From: Burkholderiales bacterium
GTDB taxonomy: Bacteria > Pseudomonadota > Gammaproteobacteria > Burkholderiales > SHXO01
Assembly (NCBI GenBank): GCA_020854105.1
Contig: JADZGB010000043.1
Location: 372,001-436,000 of the forward strand
DNA: 64,000 bases
Direction: 5' to 3'
The notes beneath the pieces were generated by a model that searched no databases, was not told the DNA's origin, and worked only from the letters and a program-made list of their open reading frames with translations. Shown piece after piece: positions 1-9,595 of the stretch (position 1 is its first letter; each line of letters starts with the position of its first letter). A program made the position numbers and the translations under genes.

Positions 1-7
1 CGTCCAT
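1..7 (-). CDS. Possible start of a gene leaving the window to the left
   Basis: On the minus strand an ATG begins at base 7 and is preceded by AAAGGA about six bases upstream, which is a plausible ribosome binding site. Only two codons lie in the window, so nothing can be said about the product. It would be transcribed divergently from the copper-efflux genes. This rests on start-codon context alone. Confidence 0.22.
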
Positions 8-311
8 CGTTGTTCCTTTGTCGGTGATCGTATCAGCCCGTCGATGACGGCACGGAACCGGCAGCAAGTGCCGAACCGAGGATGCGCCCATGTCGTCCTG
101 GCGGAACCTGCCCCGGAATGCTTTGACCCGGGAGCCGGAGTCCAGCGCAGACAGACAAGGCCCTTCTCAGTTTCGGCTGGATCCCGACTTGCGCCGGAAG
201 ACGGGAGGGCATTCGGCAGTGCCTTTCTGCGGCCGCCGCTGCGGCGCAAAGCCGGCTTGCTTGATCTGGAGCAAATGAAGGCGACCGGACTCCGGGTATA
301 AGATCTCCGCC
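8..311. other. Intergenic region upstream of the cus operon
   Basis: About 300 bases carry no convincing gene; the open frames here on both strands have no recognisable protein. The stretch contains one copy of the dispersed repeat seen around efp (152-198). A TATAAG sequence at 297-302 lies just before the small secreted-protein gene and may be a -10 element, but it sits only 9 bases from the ATG and no convincing -35 was found. No clear MerR/CueR-type operator could be identified. Confidence 0.4.
152..198 (+). repeat. Dispersed repeat, partial copy
   Basis: The sequence from CAGACAAGGC to CTTGCGCCGG resembles bases 15163-15217, where the same order (CAGACAAGG, pyrimidine-rich TTCTC/TCTTC stretch, GCTGGATCCCG, CTTGCGCCGG) occurs. 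An inverted copy lies at 16005-16041. This copy lacks the CCCCGGCG/CGCCGGGG palindromes that precede the element at the other sites. It is therefore a partial or diverged member of the same family. Confidence 0.6.
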
Positions 312-704
312 ATGCGTCCGAACCGCCGCACGCGGCTGCATCTTGCCCTCGTCTCCCTCCTCGCTCTGCTGTTCATGCAGCTCAGTGTGGCGGCGTACGC
401 GTGCGCCGACATGCGTGCCGCGGCCGGCGGCGACCCGACTCCCGTGCACGAGGCGATGGTCGACTGCGAGGACATGGACGCGGAGCAGCCGCTGCTGTGC
501 CACGCACACTGTCACGCGCAATCCGCGACGAGCGACATTCCGGTGCCCGCACCCGTTGCCCTGCCAGGCTTCGACCTCGCCGGTACTGCCGCACTCGTGC
601 GATCCCTGCACCCGGTTGCCCAGGACAATCCGACTTCCCCCGACATACTCGCGCGCACCACCGCGCCGCCCATCCCGGTCGCCAACTGCTGCTACCGGAA
701 CTAG
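312..704 (+). CDS. Small secreted Cys/His/Met-rich protein upstream of cusCBA
   Basis: This 130-residue protein starts with a basic segment followed by a hydrophobic stretch (about residues 10-29), consistent with a Sec signal peptide. The mature part is rich in possible metal ligands: a central CHAHCHAQ segment with nearby Cys, Met and acidic residues, and the C-terminal end NCCYRN. It precedes cusC by 72 bases on the same strand and is probably co-transcribed with the efflux genes. Small secreted proteins of this kind often precede copper-resistance operons, so a periplasmic metal-binding role is plausible. No family was firmly recognised; the function is inferred from composition and position. 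Confidence 0.7.
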   Translation: MRPNRRTRLHLALVSLLALLFMQLSVAAYACADMRAAAGGDPTPVHEAMVDCEDMDAEQPLLCHAHCHAQSATSDIPVPAPVALPGFDLAGTAALVRSLHPVAQDNPTSPDILARTTAPPIPVANCCYRN

Positions 705-776
705 CCTCCTGACTGCCTGAACCGTTCACGGCCGTGCGTACCGGCCGTGGTGATTGCATGCGTCCAGGAGGCATCG

Positions 777-2141
777 ATGCCGCGTTTCATACGGCAACCC
801 ATCCGCTCCCTCGTGAGCGTTCCCTTGCTTGCGCTCGCGCTGTACGGCACCCCGACCGGTGCACAGGAGCCGCTGTCGCTGGAGGCCGCGCAGCGCGCCG
901 CGGTTTCCCGTTCGCGTGAACTGGCGGGCAAGGAGTCTGCCGCCGCAGCCGCTCGCGAGATGAGCGTGGCAGCCGGCCGGCTGCCCGACCCCATGCTGCA
1001 GCTGGGCATCGACAACCTGCCGGTCAACGGCTCGGACAGCTTCAGTCTCACCAGGGACTCCATGACCATGCGCCGGGTGGGCATCGCACAGGAATTCACG
1101 CGCAGCGCGAAGCGAAAGGCGGACTCGGCGCGCTATCTGCGCGAAGCCGAGAAGCTGATGGCCGAGCGCGAGGCAGCAGTTGCCGACATCCAGCGCCAGA
1201 CTGCGATGGCATGGCTCGAGCGCCATTACGCGGAGCGCACGCTTGCCGCGCTGGAGGCGCAGCAGGCGGCGGCGAGGGCCGAGATCAAGGCGGTGGAAGG
1301 GGCCTATCGCGCCGAACGCGGCACGCAGGCCGACGTGATCGCAGCGCACGCCGTCGTGTCCGAGCTGGAGGACCGGCGCGCGGAGCAGGCGCAGCGCATC
1401 GCGAAGAGCAAGGTGGCGCTCGCCCGCTGGGTCGGCGACCTCGCGCAGGCACCGCTTTCCGGGGCACCACGGCTCGATACCCTGCCGCACGATGAAGGCA
1501 CCATGCTTCACGTGCTGTCCGGGCACCCTGCGCTGCTCGCCCTGAAGAAGCAGCACGAAGTGGCGCTCGCGCAAGCCGATCTGGCCCGTGCCAACAGGAA
1601 GAGCGACTGGACCGTCGAGGTCAACTACGCGCAGCGCGGCTCGGCCTTCTCGAACATGGTCTCGGTGGGCGTGTCGATTCCGCTGCAGTGGAATCAGCGG
1701 CGCCGGCAGGACCGGGAGCTGGCCGCCCGGCTCGCCCTGGCGGACGACGCACTTGCCAGGCAGGAGGAGGCGCAACGCGTGCACGCCGCCGAAGTGCAGT
1801 CACTGCTCGCCGACTGGCGGGCGCTGCGGGCACGTGCCGATCGCTACCGCGGCGATCTCGTGCCGCTCACCCGGGAGCGCACGCGTGCCACGCTCGCTGC
1901 GTACGCGGGCGGCAAGGCGAACCTCGCCGACCTCACCACCGCCCGGCGCGCAGAGCTGGATGCGGCGTTGCGCGCCCTCGAACTCGAAGCGCAGGCCGCG
2001 CAGGTCTGGGCGCAGCTCGCCACGCTCACGCCGCTGGACGCGCACGCAGGATGGACTGCGCCGGGACGATCACCACCGGGACAACCAGCACCGGGACATT
2101 CAGCACCGGGAGGATCGGCAGCAGGAGGATCCGCACCATGA
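777..2141 (+). CDS. cusC: Outer-membrane channel of a Cu/Ag efflux pump (CusC/TolC family)
   Basis: The protein (454 residues) is an outer-membrane factor that would form the exit duct of a tripartite RND metal pump with CusB and CusA. Residues 1-30 form a Sec signal peptide; the rest is the long helical OEP repeat pattern typical of TolC-type channels. No lipobox Cys is evident, unlike E. coli CusC. The ATG at 777 was chosen because CAGGAGG lies directly upstream; a GTG 30 bases earlier is in frame but poorly placed. The C-terminus is unusual: about 30 residues of Pro/Gly/Ser/Ala pentapeptide repeats such as APGHS and APGGS, encoded by a 15-bp DNA repeat. Its TGA overlaps the cusB ATG (ATGA). 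Confidence 0.9.
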   Translation: MPRFIRQPIRSLVSVPLLALALYGTPTGAQEPLSLEAAQRAAVSRSRELAGKESAAAAAREMSVAAGRLPDPMLQLGIDNLPVNGSDSFSLTRDSMTMRRVGIAQEFTRSAKRKADSARYLREAEKLMAEREAAVADIQRQTAMAWLERHYAERTLAALEAQQAAARAEIKAVEGAYRAERGTQADVIAAHAVVSELEDRRAEQAQRIAKSKVALARWVGDLAQAPLSGAPRLDTLPHDEGTMLHVLSGHPALLALKKQHEVALAQADLARANRKSDWTVEVNYAQRGSAFSNMVSVGVSIPLQWNQRRRQDRELAARLALADDALARQEEAQRVHAAEVQSLLADWRALRARADRYRGDLVPLTRERTRATLAAYAGGKANLADLTTARRAELDAALRALELEAQAAQVWAQLATLTPLDAHAGWTAPGRSPPGQPAPGHSAPGGSAAGGSAP

Positions 2142-2163
2142 AGATCAGCACCAGGACGATCAA
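2059..2163 (+). repeat. 15-bp imperfect tandem repeat across the cusC/cusB junction
   Basis: Seven 15-bp units of the type CACCGGGACATTCAG run from 2059 to 2163. The first five encode the Pro/Gly/Ser pentapeptide tail of CusC. The last two contain the cusB start codon (2138) and its first codons. The unit is a multiple of three, so copy-number changes keep the cusC frame open. Confidence 0.8.
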
Positions 2164-3706
2164 ACCTTCCCTCCGACTGCTGCTGGGCCTGGTCGGCGCC
2201 ATCATCATCGGCGCAGCCGGGTATCAGCTCGGGGTGCATCGCGCGGCACGGCTGCCTTCGCCGATCGCATCGGGCACGGCCGCACCCGCCGGCACCGGCG
2301 CGAGCCAGACTGCCGCGCCGGGCAGCGAGCGGCGCGTGCTCTACTGGCACGACCCGATGGTGCCGGGACAGCGCTTCGACAAGCCGGGCAGGTCACCCTT
2401 CATGGACATGGACCTGGTGCCGGTGTACGCGGACGAGGCGGCGGACGGCGAAGGCGTGCGCATCAGTCCCCGCGTGCAGCAGAGCCTGGGCGTGCGCACG
2501 GCGCCGGTTTCCAGGGCGCGGCTGTCCCGGGCGCTGCAGGCGGTGGGCAGCGTTGCCTACAACGACCGCGACGTGGCGGTGATAACCGCGCGCAACAACG
2601 GCTACGTCGAGAAGCTGTTCGTGCGCACGACTCTGCAGGCAGTCCGGCAGGGCGAGCCGCTGGCGCAGCTGTACGTGCCCGAATGGGTGGCCGCGCAGGA
2701 GGAGTACCTGAGCGCACGGCAGCTCGCCGACGCCCGCTTCGAGGGCCTGGCGCAGGCTGCGCGCCAGCGCATGGCACTGACCGGCATGCCGGAGTCGGTC
2801 ATCAGGCAAGTCGAGTCCTCGCTGTCGGTCCATCCGCGCGTGACGATCACTGCCCCGATCTCCGGTGTCCTCTCCGAGCTCTCGGTGCGTGAGGGTGCCA
2901 CGCTCGGCATGGGGATGCCCATGTTCCGCATCAACGGGATGCGATCGGTGTGGGTGAACGCGCAGGTTCCCGAAGCTGCGGCAGGGCAGGTGCGGCCGGG
3001 CATGCCGGCCAGGGCGGTCACTGCCGCATTCCCCGAGCACAGCTTCGCCGGGAAGGTCGATGCGATCCTGCCCGAAGTCGATGCCATCACGCGCACCATC
3101 AAGGCGCGGCTCGAGCTGCGCAACGCGGACGGGAAGCTCGTCCCCGGCATGTTCGTGACCGTGAACTTCGCATCGACGCAGGAACGGGAGCCCCTTGTCG
3201 TGCCCTCCGAGGCGTTGATCCGGACCGGCACACGCACGCTCGTGTTCGTGGCGGACGGCAACGGAAGCTTCACGCCCGTCGATGTCGAATCCGGACTCGA
3301 GGCCGAGGGCCGGACCGAGATCCGCCGCGGCCTGGAGATGGGTCAGCACGTGGTGGTATCCGGTCAGTTCCTGGTCGACTCCGAGGCGAGCCTGCGCGGC
3401 ACGCAGGTCCGCATGCAGCAGGATGCAGCGGGCGAGCCCGGATCGGCCGGCGAATCGATCTACCACGCGCAAGGAACGATCGAAGACATCGACGGCGACG
3501 AGGTGATGCTGACGCACGGTCCGGTGCCGGAGCTGAAATGGCCGTCGATGACGATGGCCTTCAAGGCACCCGCGGCCGGCCTGCCCGGGGCGCTGCGCGC
3601 GGGCGACAGCGTCCGCTTTTCGTTCAAGCGCACCGATCAGGGCGAGTACGAACTGACTGCCGTCGAGCCGGTGCCAGGCAGCGCCCACGAAGGAGCTCAT
3701 CGATGA
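2138..3706 (+). CDS. cusB: Periplasmic adaptor of a Cu/Ag efflux pump with fused metal-binding domains (CusB)
   Basis: This 522-residue membrane-fusion protein links CusA to CusC. It has an N-terminal membrane anchor (about residues 12-30). A heavy-metal-binding module follows (residues 68-97, YWHDPMVPG then [12 protein letters not shown]). The central part is the usual HlyD-type barrel-sandwich and beta-barrel region. The C-terminal 80 residues form a CusF-like domain containing KWPSMTMAF, which holds the Trp and two Met used for Cu(I)/Ag(I) binding in CusF. A fused CusF domain explains why no separate cusF gene is present. Start and stop both overlap neighbours by ATGA, indicating coupled translation. 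The CusF domain supports monovalent copper/silver rather than Co/Zn/Cd as substrate. Confidence 0.93.
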   Translation: MKISTRTIKPSLRLLLGLVGAIIIGAAGYQLGVHRAARLPSPIASGTAAPAGTGASQTAAPGSERRVLYWHDPMVPGQRFDKPGRSPFMDMDLVPVYADEAADGEGVRISPRVQQSLGVRTAPVSRARLSRALQAVGSVAYNDRDVAVITARNNGYVEKLFVRTTLQAVRQGEPLAQLYVPEWVAAQEEYLSARQLADARFEGLAQAARQRMALTGMPESVIRQVESSLSVHPRVTITAPISGVLSELSVREGATLGMGMPMFRINGMRSVWVNAQVPEAAAGQVRPGMPARAVTAAFPEHSFAGKVDAILPEVDAITRTIKARLELRNADGKLVPGMFVTVNFASTQEREPLVVPSEALIRTGTRTLVFVADGNGSFTPVDVESGLEAEGRTEIRRGLEMGQHVVVSGQFLVDSEASLRGTQVRMQQDAAGEPGSAGESIYHAQGTIEDIDGDEVMLTHGPVPELKWPSMTMAFKAPAAGLPGALRAGDSVRFSFKRTDQGEYELTAVEPVPGSAHEGAHR

Positions 3707-6700
3707 TCGCACGCGCCATTCTCTGGTCGATCGCCAACCGCTTCCTGGTCCTGCTCGCTGCCGTCGCGCTGGCCGCGGCCGGGATCTGGTCGCTGCTGCG
3801 CACACCCGTCGATGCGATTCCCGATCTGTCCGACGTGCAGGTGATCATCCGCACGAGCTTCCCTGGCCAGGCGCCGCAGATCGTCGAGAACCAGGTCACC
3901 TACCCGCTCACCACCACGATGCTGTCGGTGCCGGGCGCGAAGACAGTGCGCGGGTATTCGTTCTTCGGCGATTCCTTCGTCTACGTCCTGTTCGAAGACG
4001 GGACCGATCCCTACTGGGCGCGCTCGCGCGTGCTGGAGTACCTGAACCAGGTGCAGTCCCGCTTACCTGCCCAGGCGCGCCCGGCGCTCGGACCCGACGC
4101 CACCGGCGTAGGCTGGGTATTCCAGTATGCGCTGGTCGACCGCACGGGAACGCACGACCTGTCGCAGCTGCGCGCACTGCAGGACTGGTTCCTCAAGTAC
4201 GAACTCAAGGCGGTGCCGGACGTCTCGGAGGTCGCATCCATCGGCGGGATGGTGCGGCAGTACCAGGTCGTGCTCGACCCCGATCGGCTGCGCGCCTACG
4301 GCATCGCGCATGCAATGGTGATCGAGGCGATCCGGCGCGCGAACCAGGAGACCGGTGGCTCGGTCCTGGAACTGGCAGAAGCCGAGTACATGGTGCGCGC
4401 CGGCGGCTACCTGCAATCGCTCGAGGACTTTCGCAGGATCCCCCTGCGCAGCACCGATGCCGGCGTTTCGGTTCGTCTGGGCGATGTAGCACTCGTCCAG
4501 CAGGGGCCGGAGATGCGCCGGGGGATCGCCGAACTGGACGGTGAAGGCGAGGTGGCGGGCGGCATCATCGTGATGCGCTCCGGGCGCAATGCCGTGCAGA
4601 CGATCGAGGCGGTAAAGGCCAAACTCGCGCAGCTGCAGAAGAGCCTGCCGCACGGCGTCGAGGTGGTCACCGTGTATGACCGCTCGAGTCTCATCGAACG
4701 TGCGGTGAGCAATCTCTGGCACAAGCTGCTCGAGGAATTCATCGTCGTCGCCATCGTCTGCGCGCTGTTCCTGTTTCATCTGCGCTCGGCCCTGGTCGCC
4801 ATCGTGTCGCTGCCGCTCGGCGTGCTCGCCGCCTTCGTCGTGATGCACTACCAGGGGGTAAGCGCGAACATCATGTCGCTGGGCGGCATTGCCATCGCCA
4901 TCGGTGCGATGGTGGACGCGGCCATCGTGATGATCGAGAACGCGCACAAGCACATCGAACGCTGGCGACACGAGCATGGCGAGCAGGCGCAGCTTACCCC
5001 GCACACGCGCTGGCAGCTCGTCGGGAATGCAGCGACCGAGGTCGGTCCCGCGCTGTTCCTGTCGCTCGTCATCATCACGCTGTCGTTCGTTCCGGTGTTC
5101 GCGCTCGAGGCGCAGGAAGGACGGATGTTCGGTCCCCTCGCCTTCACCAAGACGTACACGATGGCAGCCGCCGCCGGCCTGGCCGTGACCCTGGTCCCGG
5201 TGCTGATGGGCTATCTCGTGCGCGGCCGCATTCCGAGTGAGAACGCCAATCCGCTCACCCGCCTGCTCATCGCACTGTATCGGCCGGCGCTGCGCCTCAC
5301 GCTCGCGCATCCGCTCCTCACCATTGCCCTGGCCATCACGGCCGTGGCGCTCACCGTCGTGCCCATAAGCCGGCTCGGCGGAGAGTTCATGCCGCCGCTG
5401 GACGAAGGCGACCTGCTCTACATGCCTACTGCGCTGCCCGGACTGTCGGCCGGCAAGGCCGCGCAGCTGTTGCAGCAGACCGACCGCCTGATCAAGACGG
5501 TGCCGGAAGTGGCGACCGTGTTCGGCAAGGCCGGACGTGCCGAGACCGCGACCGACCCCGCCCCCATGGAGATGTTCGAGACCACCATCCAGTTCAAGCC
5601 GCGCTCGCAATGGCGTCCCGACATGACCCCGGACAGGCTGGTGGAGGAACTCGACCGGATCGTGAACGTGCCGGGCCTGTCGAACGTCTGGGTGCCCCCG
5701 ATCCGCAACCGCATCGACATGCTGGCAACCGGCATCAAGAGCCCCGTGGGCATCAAGGTCGCGGGCGCGTCGCTGTCGCAGATCGACAGGGTGACCGCGC
5801 AGATCGAGCGGGTCGTCAAGCAGGTGCCGGGCGTATCCTCGGCGCTGGCCGAGCGGCTCAACGGAGGACGCTACATCGACGTGCAGCCCGACCGGGATGC
5901 CGCGAGCCGATTCGGCATGAACATCGCCGACGTGCAGAGCATCGTCGCGTCGGCCATCGGTGGCGAGAACGTGGGCGAGACGGTGGAGGGCCTGCAGCGC
6001 TTTCCGATCAGCGTGCGCTACCCGCGCGAGATCCGCGACTCGCTGCAGGCGCTGCGCGACATGCCGGTGCTCACCGAGCGCGGGGCGCAGATCCGCCTGG
6101 GCGACGTCGCCTCGATCCGCATCGCGGACGGCCCGCCCATGCTTCGCAGCGAGAACGCGCGGCTCTCGGGCTGGGTATACGTCGATGTCCGCGGCCGGGA
6201 TCTGCAGTCGGCCGTGCACGCCATGCAGAGCGCCGTGCAGGCGCAGGTGAAGCTGCCGGCCGGCTACTCGATCTCGTGGTCCGGGCAGTTCGAGTACCTG
6301 GAGCGCGCCGCTGCGCGAATGAAGATCGTGATACCCGTCACCCTGGCGATCATTCTGCTGCTGCTGTACTTCACCTTCCATCGAGCGGACGAAGCGGTGC
6401 TGATCATGGCCACGCTGCCGTTCGCCCTGGCCGGTGGCATCTGGCTCATGTGGACGCTCGGGCACCACGTCTCGGTGGCCAGTGCCGTCGGCTTCATCGC
6501 GCTGGCCGGGGTAGCGGCCGAGTTCGGGGTGGTGATGCTGCTCTATCTCAAGCAAGCCTGGGACGCACGCATCGCGCAGGGCAGGACATCCGAGCGCGAC
6601 CTGCTGGAGGCGATCGAGGAAGGTGCAGTGCTGCGGGTGCGGCCCAAGGCGATGACGGTGGCCGTCATCGTCGCCGGCCTCATTCCCATCATGATCGGAA

Positions 6701-6870
6701 CCGGAACCGGCTCGGAGGTGATGCAGCGCATCGCCGCCCCGATGGTGGGCGGCATGCTGACCGCGCCGCTGCTCTCACTGTTCGTGGTGCCGGCGGCATA
6801 CCGGCTGATGCGCAGACCGCGCGCGGCGGCAGCCGCTGGCGAGCCGGTTCGGCCCGCGCATGCCGGGTGA
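3703..6870 (+). CDS. cusA: Inner-membrane RND transporter of a Cu/Ag efflux pump (CusA)
   Basis: The 1,055-residue protein has the length and 12-TM layout of heavy-metal RND pumps. It drives proton-coupled export of metal through CusB and CusC. The start [14 protein letters not shown], the [13 protein letters not shown] segment after TM1 and the TM4 sequence [16 protein letters not shown] match the Cu/Ag class rather than the Co/Zn/Cd class. The ATG at 3703 overlaps the cusB stop. No frameshift or missing segment was seen. A sensor regulator (CusRS or CueR) is not present nearby, so control must come from outside the window. Confidence 0.95.
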   Translation: MIARAILWSIANRFLVLLAAVALAAAGIWSLLRTPVDAIPDLSDVQVIIRTSFPGQAPQIVENQVTYPLTTTMLSVPGAKTVRGYSFFGDSFVYVLFEDGTDPYWARSRVLEYLNQVQSRLPAQARPALGPDATGVGWVFQYALVDRTGTHDLSQLRALQDWFLKYELKAVPDVSEVASIGGMVRQYQVVLDPDRLRAYGIAHAMVIEAIRRANQETGGSVLELAEAEYMVRAGGYLQSLEDFRRIPLRSTDAGVSVRLGDVALVQQGPEMRRGIAELDGEGEVAGGIIVMRSGRNAVQTIEAVKAKLAQLQKSLPHGVEVVTVYDRSSLIERAVSNLWHKLLEEFIVVAIVCALFLFHLRSALVAIVSLPLGVLAAFVVMHYQGVSANIMSLGGIAIAIGAMVDAAIVMIENAHKHIERWRHEHGEQAQLTPHTRWQLVGNAATEVGPALFLSLVIITLSFVPVFALEAQEGRMFGPLAFTKTYTMAAAAGLAVTLVPVLMGYLVRGRIPSENANPLTRLLIALYRPALRLTLAHPLLTIALAITAVALTVVPISRLGGEFMPPLDEGDLLYMPTALPGLSAGKAAQLLQQTDRLIKTVPEVATVFGKAGRAETATDPAPMEMFETTIQFKPRSQWRPDMTPDRLVEELDRIVNVPGLSNVWVPPIRNRIDMLATGIKSPVGIKVAGASLSQIDRVTAQIERVVKQVPGVSSALAERLNGGRYIDVQPDRDAASRFGMNIADVQSIVASAIGGENVGETVEGLQRFPISVRYPREIRDSLQALRDMPVLTERGAQIRLGDVASIRIADGPPMLRSENARLSGWVYVDVRGRDLQSAVHAMQSAVQAQVKLPAGYSISWSGQFEYLERAAARMKIVIPVTLAIILLLLYFTFHRADEAVLIMATLPFALAGGIWLMWTLGHHVSVASAVGFIALAGVAAEFGVVMLLYLKQAWDARIAQGRTSERDLLEAIEEGAVLRVRPKAMTVAVIVAGLIPIMIGTGTGSEVMQRIAAPMVGGMLTAPLLSLFVVPAAYRLMRRPRAAAAAGEPVRPAHAG

Positions 6871-6961
6871 TGGGTGCGTGAAGTGCTCGGCTTCAGTTAC
6901 GTTGATGACCCGCTGATGCTCTGCGCTGCCATCCGGCAAAGCAGCTCGCAGGCCATGCTGA

Positions 6962-7825
6962 CTACCTCAGCAGGAACCCTCTGGCGATGACGGTATCCCG
7001 CAGTTTTTCCCGACCGTCCATGTAGCTGAACTTCATGGAGTTCACCACGGACTCCCGCCAGGTCATCTTCGGCAGGCCTGCTGCTTCACGAAACTTGCTG
7101 AACTCCGGCTCGTAGCCAGCGAGGCTCTCCCGAGCCTGCTTGCCGTCGTAATGGTTGAAGTGCAGGACGACTTCCTGGGCCGGTCGAGGGCGAACCGTCG
7201 CCGGTTTGCTGTTGTCCGGTCGACCAACGACCAGGCCGAAGGTCACGTAGCTCAGCCGGGGCAGGCCTAGCAGGTCCGCGAGCTCCCGGGCATTGTTTCG
7301 GGCAGCACCGATGAAGCAGTAGCCAAGTCCCATCGATTCCGCTGCGACAGCAGCGTTCTGAGCGGCCAGCGCCGCGTCCACGGTGGCCATGACGAAGGCG
7401 TCCAGATAGTCAGGGACGACGAGGTCGCCTCCCTCCGCTGCGGCGATCTCGCAGTTGCGGGAGATGTCTGCAATCCAGAGCAGGATCACGGGCGCCTGCC
7501 CGATGAACTGGTTGTTGCTCCCGGAACTGCCTGCAGCGAGGGCCCAGACCTTTGCCTTCACCTGCGGATCGGTGACAGCAACGACACTCCACTGATGAAG
7601 GTTGGACGAAGTGGCCGCGGACTGCGCGGCCGCGACCATGGTTTCGATGGCCCCTTCCGGAAGCGGCTCGGCCAGGAAGCTTCGGACGGACTTGTGGGCA
7701 AGCAGGGTCTCGATGGTGGGATTGACGAAAACGCTCGCGGGTCTTCCCTGACTGCCGTATCTGGCTTGCAGCAGCTCGTCGTGCCGCGCGTTCTCGCTCG
7801 AGGCTCTTTCCTGCATCGACCGCAT
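6962..7825 (-). CDS. NfsA/FRP-type NAD(P)H nitroreductase
   Basis: A 287-residue FMN-dependent nitroreductase-family protein. The family begins with a conserved basic HKSVRSF segment (residues 44-50) and continues with the SSNLHQWSVVAV region that forms part of the FMN site. The C-terminal half (FNHYDGKQ and beyond) is typical of the NfsA/FRP branch. Such enzymes reduce nitroaromatics, quinones or flavins with NAD(P)H. The true start is the ATG at 7825, which overlaps the stop of the preceding DUF1330 gene (TGATG); a longer in-frame extension only reads through that gene in the wrong frame. Its position downstream of the arsenic operon is discussed as a finding. Substrate unknown. Confidence 0.85.
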   Translation of the reverse strand: MRSMQERASSENARHDELLQARYGSQGRPASVFVNPTIETLLAHKSVRSFLAEPLPEGAIETMVAAAQSAATSSNLHQWSVVAVTDPQVKAKVWALAAGSSGSNNQFIGQAPVILLWIADISRNCEIAAAEGGDLVVPDYLDAFVMATVDAALAAQNAAVAAESMGLGYCFIGAARNNARELADLLGLPRLSYVTFGLVVGRPDNSKPATVRPRPAQEVVLHFNHYDGKQARESLAGYEPEFSKFREAAGLPKMTWRESVVNSMKFSYMDGREKLRDTVIARGFLLR

Positions 7826-8145
7826 CAGAGCTTCGGATCGGGATCGAGCGTGTTCGCACCGCCTTCCTGGACGAGCAGCCGGTGCATCACCGACGCCGCG
7901 TGGCGGAATACGGCCGCTTCCTCGTAGGCGGGATCGGCAAACCACGCATCGACATGCGCCTTGCTGGGGAACTCCAGAATCACCATGCGTCCCGGATAAG
8001 CCTCGCCTTCGGCGGTGGTCACCGGCTCGCCGCGGGTGAGGAACCGACCGCCATGCTTCCTGACCGTCGGCGGCGTTCGGTCGGTGTATTTGCGATAAGT
8101 GTCGGGATCGGTGACGCTCATCATGGCTACCACGTATGCAGGCAT
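7825..8145 (-). CDS. DUF1330 family protein (dimeric alpha-beta barrel fold)
   Basis: This 106-residue protein begins MPAYVVAMMSVTDP, carries the DUF1330 features YRKYTDRTPPTV, GGRFLTRGE and a later ILEFPSKAHVDAWFADPAY. These small ferredoxin-like proteins are related to the EthD/ABM barrels; no general function is established. Its TGA overlaps the nitroreductase ATG by one base, so the two are translationally coupled and may act on the same compound. The upstream sequence AGAAG is a weak ribosome binding site. Confidence 0.85.
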   Translation of the reverse strand: MPAYVVAMMSVTDPDTYRKYTDRTPPTVRKHGGRFLTRGEPVTTAEGEAYPGRMVILEFPSKAHVDAWFADPAYEEAAVFRHAASVMHRLLVQEGGANTLDPDPKL

Positions 8146-8286
8146 CGCAGGTCTTCTCGCATTGGATGATCGATAACAAGACCATTATGCACTGCTGTAT
8201 GGCCTAGCGCCGCATTCATGGGGAGACCAGCAATGCGAACCAATGGGGTCGTAACTAGCCCAACATGAGCCGTTTGCGAATCGTGC

Positions 8287-8724
8287 TTACTTCGAAGATG
8301 CCAGGTTCGAGCGACGCAATACGCCGGTCAATGCAGTTCCCGGGGAAACGGTATTGAAGACGGTCCCGTACTTCCGCACGTTTTCGTGCAGAAGGGCCAG
8401 GCGTTGGTCGCTTTCGTCCGTATCGAGGACAATCTCGTACTCAATGGATTCCATCTTCGGTGGCACATCCTGCCGCAGGCCATTCAGAAATATCTCTACG
8501 CCTTGAAAGCGGAATCTCAGCATCGGCGCGACACGCTCGATGCCCTTGATCATGCAGGCACCCAGTGCCGCCAGGAGCAATTCGGCGGGATTGAATGCAT
8601 CGGCCCGGCCGGAGAGGCTCGTGTCGAGTGCGATTGCAGCGCTCTTGCACCGCGCCAGACTTCCTCGTGCGTCTTGACGTCGCGCACTGACTCGAAACTG
8701 CATCTTGGCAGATTGCGTACTCAT
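8287..8724 (-). CDS. OsmC/Ohr-family protein
   Basis: This 145-residue protein matches the OsmC fold: an N-terminal beta sheet, the helix with NPAELLLAALGACM (Cys57) and a C-terminal sheet. OsmC/Ohr proteins are thiol-dependent hydroperoxide reductases, but here the second catalytic Cys is not in the usual C-terminal place; Cys26 (ARCK) is the only other one. A redox or detoxification role is inferred. It lies 22 bases downstream of arsM on the same strand, probably the last gene of the arsenic operon. The ATG at 8724 was preferred over an upstream in-frame Met that falls inside arsM. Confidence 0.8.
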   Translation of the reverse strand: MSTQSAKMQFRVSARRQDARGSLARCKSAAIALDTSLSGRADAFNPAELLLAALGACMIKGIERVAPMLRFRFQGVEIFLNGLRQDVPPKMESIEYEIVLDTDESDQRLALLHENVRKYGTVFNTVSPGTALTGVLRRSNLASSK

Positions 8725-8746
8725 CTCTGATCGCCCGTCCGATCCG

Positions 8747-9568
8747 TCAGGCCAACGGACGGCGGGCACGGACAAAGGAGCTTCTGAACTTGTCGCCCAC
8801 CTGGGGAGCAATTACATCGACATCGATGCCTTTCGCCGCGAGAAATTCACGCGCATCCTCTACGTCGTAGACCCGCGTGGGCTCGATGTCGATATCGGTG
8901 AACCCCGCAGCAGATAGTTTTTCCTTGTACTCCTGTTCGCCGAGCGCGCCGGCAATGCACCCTATCCACAGCTCCACGTTCTGGCGCAGTTGAGCGGGCA
9001 CCTCGCCGCGCACCGTGACGTCCGACACGGCAAAGCGGCCACCGGGTTTGAGCACGCGGAATGCCTCTCGGAGCACGCGGTCCTTGTCTCCAGACAGATT
9101 GATTACGCAGTTGGAGATGATTACGTCGACCGAGGCATTGGGAAGAGGAATGTTCTCGATCTCGCCCTCGAGAAACTCGACGTTCTGTACTCCCGCCTTC
9201 GCCTGGTTTTCGCGCGCCAGGTCAAGCATCTCGTCGGTCATGTCCAGACCGTACGCCTTCCCGGTCGGTCCCACCCGCTTGGCCGAGAGCAGGACATCGA
9301 TGCCGCCTCCCGACCCCAGATCGAGTACCGTTTCGCCAGGCTTCAGCTCCGCAAGCGCAGATGGGTTCCCGCAACCGAGCGAGGCCGCCAGTGCGGCTTC
9401 CGGAACAGCAGCGCCCTCTTGCTCGCCATACAAGTTGCCGGTGATGGGGCCGCACTTGCTCCGAGCACGTTGTCCACTGCCGCAGCAGGCCGATGTGTTG
9501 GTCTTGGTGCGCAGCGCCGCCTCGGCATACTTTTCCTTGACTGCATCGCGAATGTCATCGCTACTCAT
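8747..9568 (-). CDS. arsM: Arsenite S-adenosylmethionine methyltransferase (ArsM)
   Basis: ArsM transfers methyl groups from SAM to trivalent arsenic. The 273-residue protein shows the SAM site [14 protein letters not shown] (residues 81-94) and the Cys set characteristic of ArsM: Cys66 (LGCGNP), Cys154 (SNCVINL) and Cys204 (IGCIAGAL), which correspond to the three As(III)-binding Cys of known enzymes. An additional N-terminal CCGS pair (28-29) is present. The ATG follows GGAGGTGGACC, a strong ribosome binding site. The gene lies 27 bases after acr3 and 22 before the osmC-like gene. All key residues appear intact. Confidence 0.95.
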   Translation of the reverse strand: MSSDDIRDAVKEKYAEAALRTKTNTSACCGSGQRARSKCGPITGNLYGEQEGAAVPEAALAASLGCGNPSALAELKPGETVLDLGSGGGIDVLLSAKRVGPTGKAYGLDMTDEMLDLARENQAKAGVQNVEFLEGEIENIPLPNASVDVIISNCVINLSGDKDRVLREAFRVLKPGGRFAVSDVTVRGEVPAQLRQNVELWIGCIAGALGEQEYKEKLSAAGFTDIDIEPTRVYDVEDAREFLAAKGIDVDVIAPQVGDKFRSSFVRARRPLA

Positions 9569-9595
9569 GGTCCACCTCCGTTGTCGTGTCTCGAA

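Noticed and set aside
283-302. MerR/CueR-type operator before the cus operon
   Set aside because: A short CCGG-ACT-CCGG dyad lies before TATAAG, but the arms are too short and no -35 at 19-20 bases was found.
33-611. Minus-strand frame of 192 codons at the left end
   Set aside because: No domain, and it is antisense to the better supported signal-peptide protein at 312-704.
4063-6555. 830-codon open frame antisense to cusA
   Set aside because: It mirrors cusA exactly in a GC-rich shadow frame, is His/Arg/Gln-rich and has no recognisable domain.
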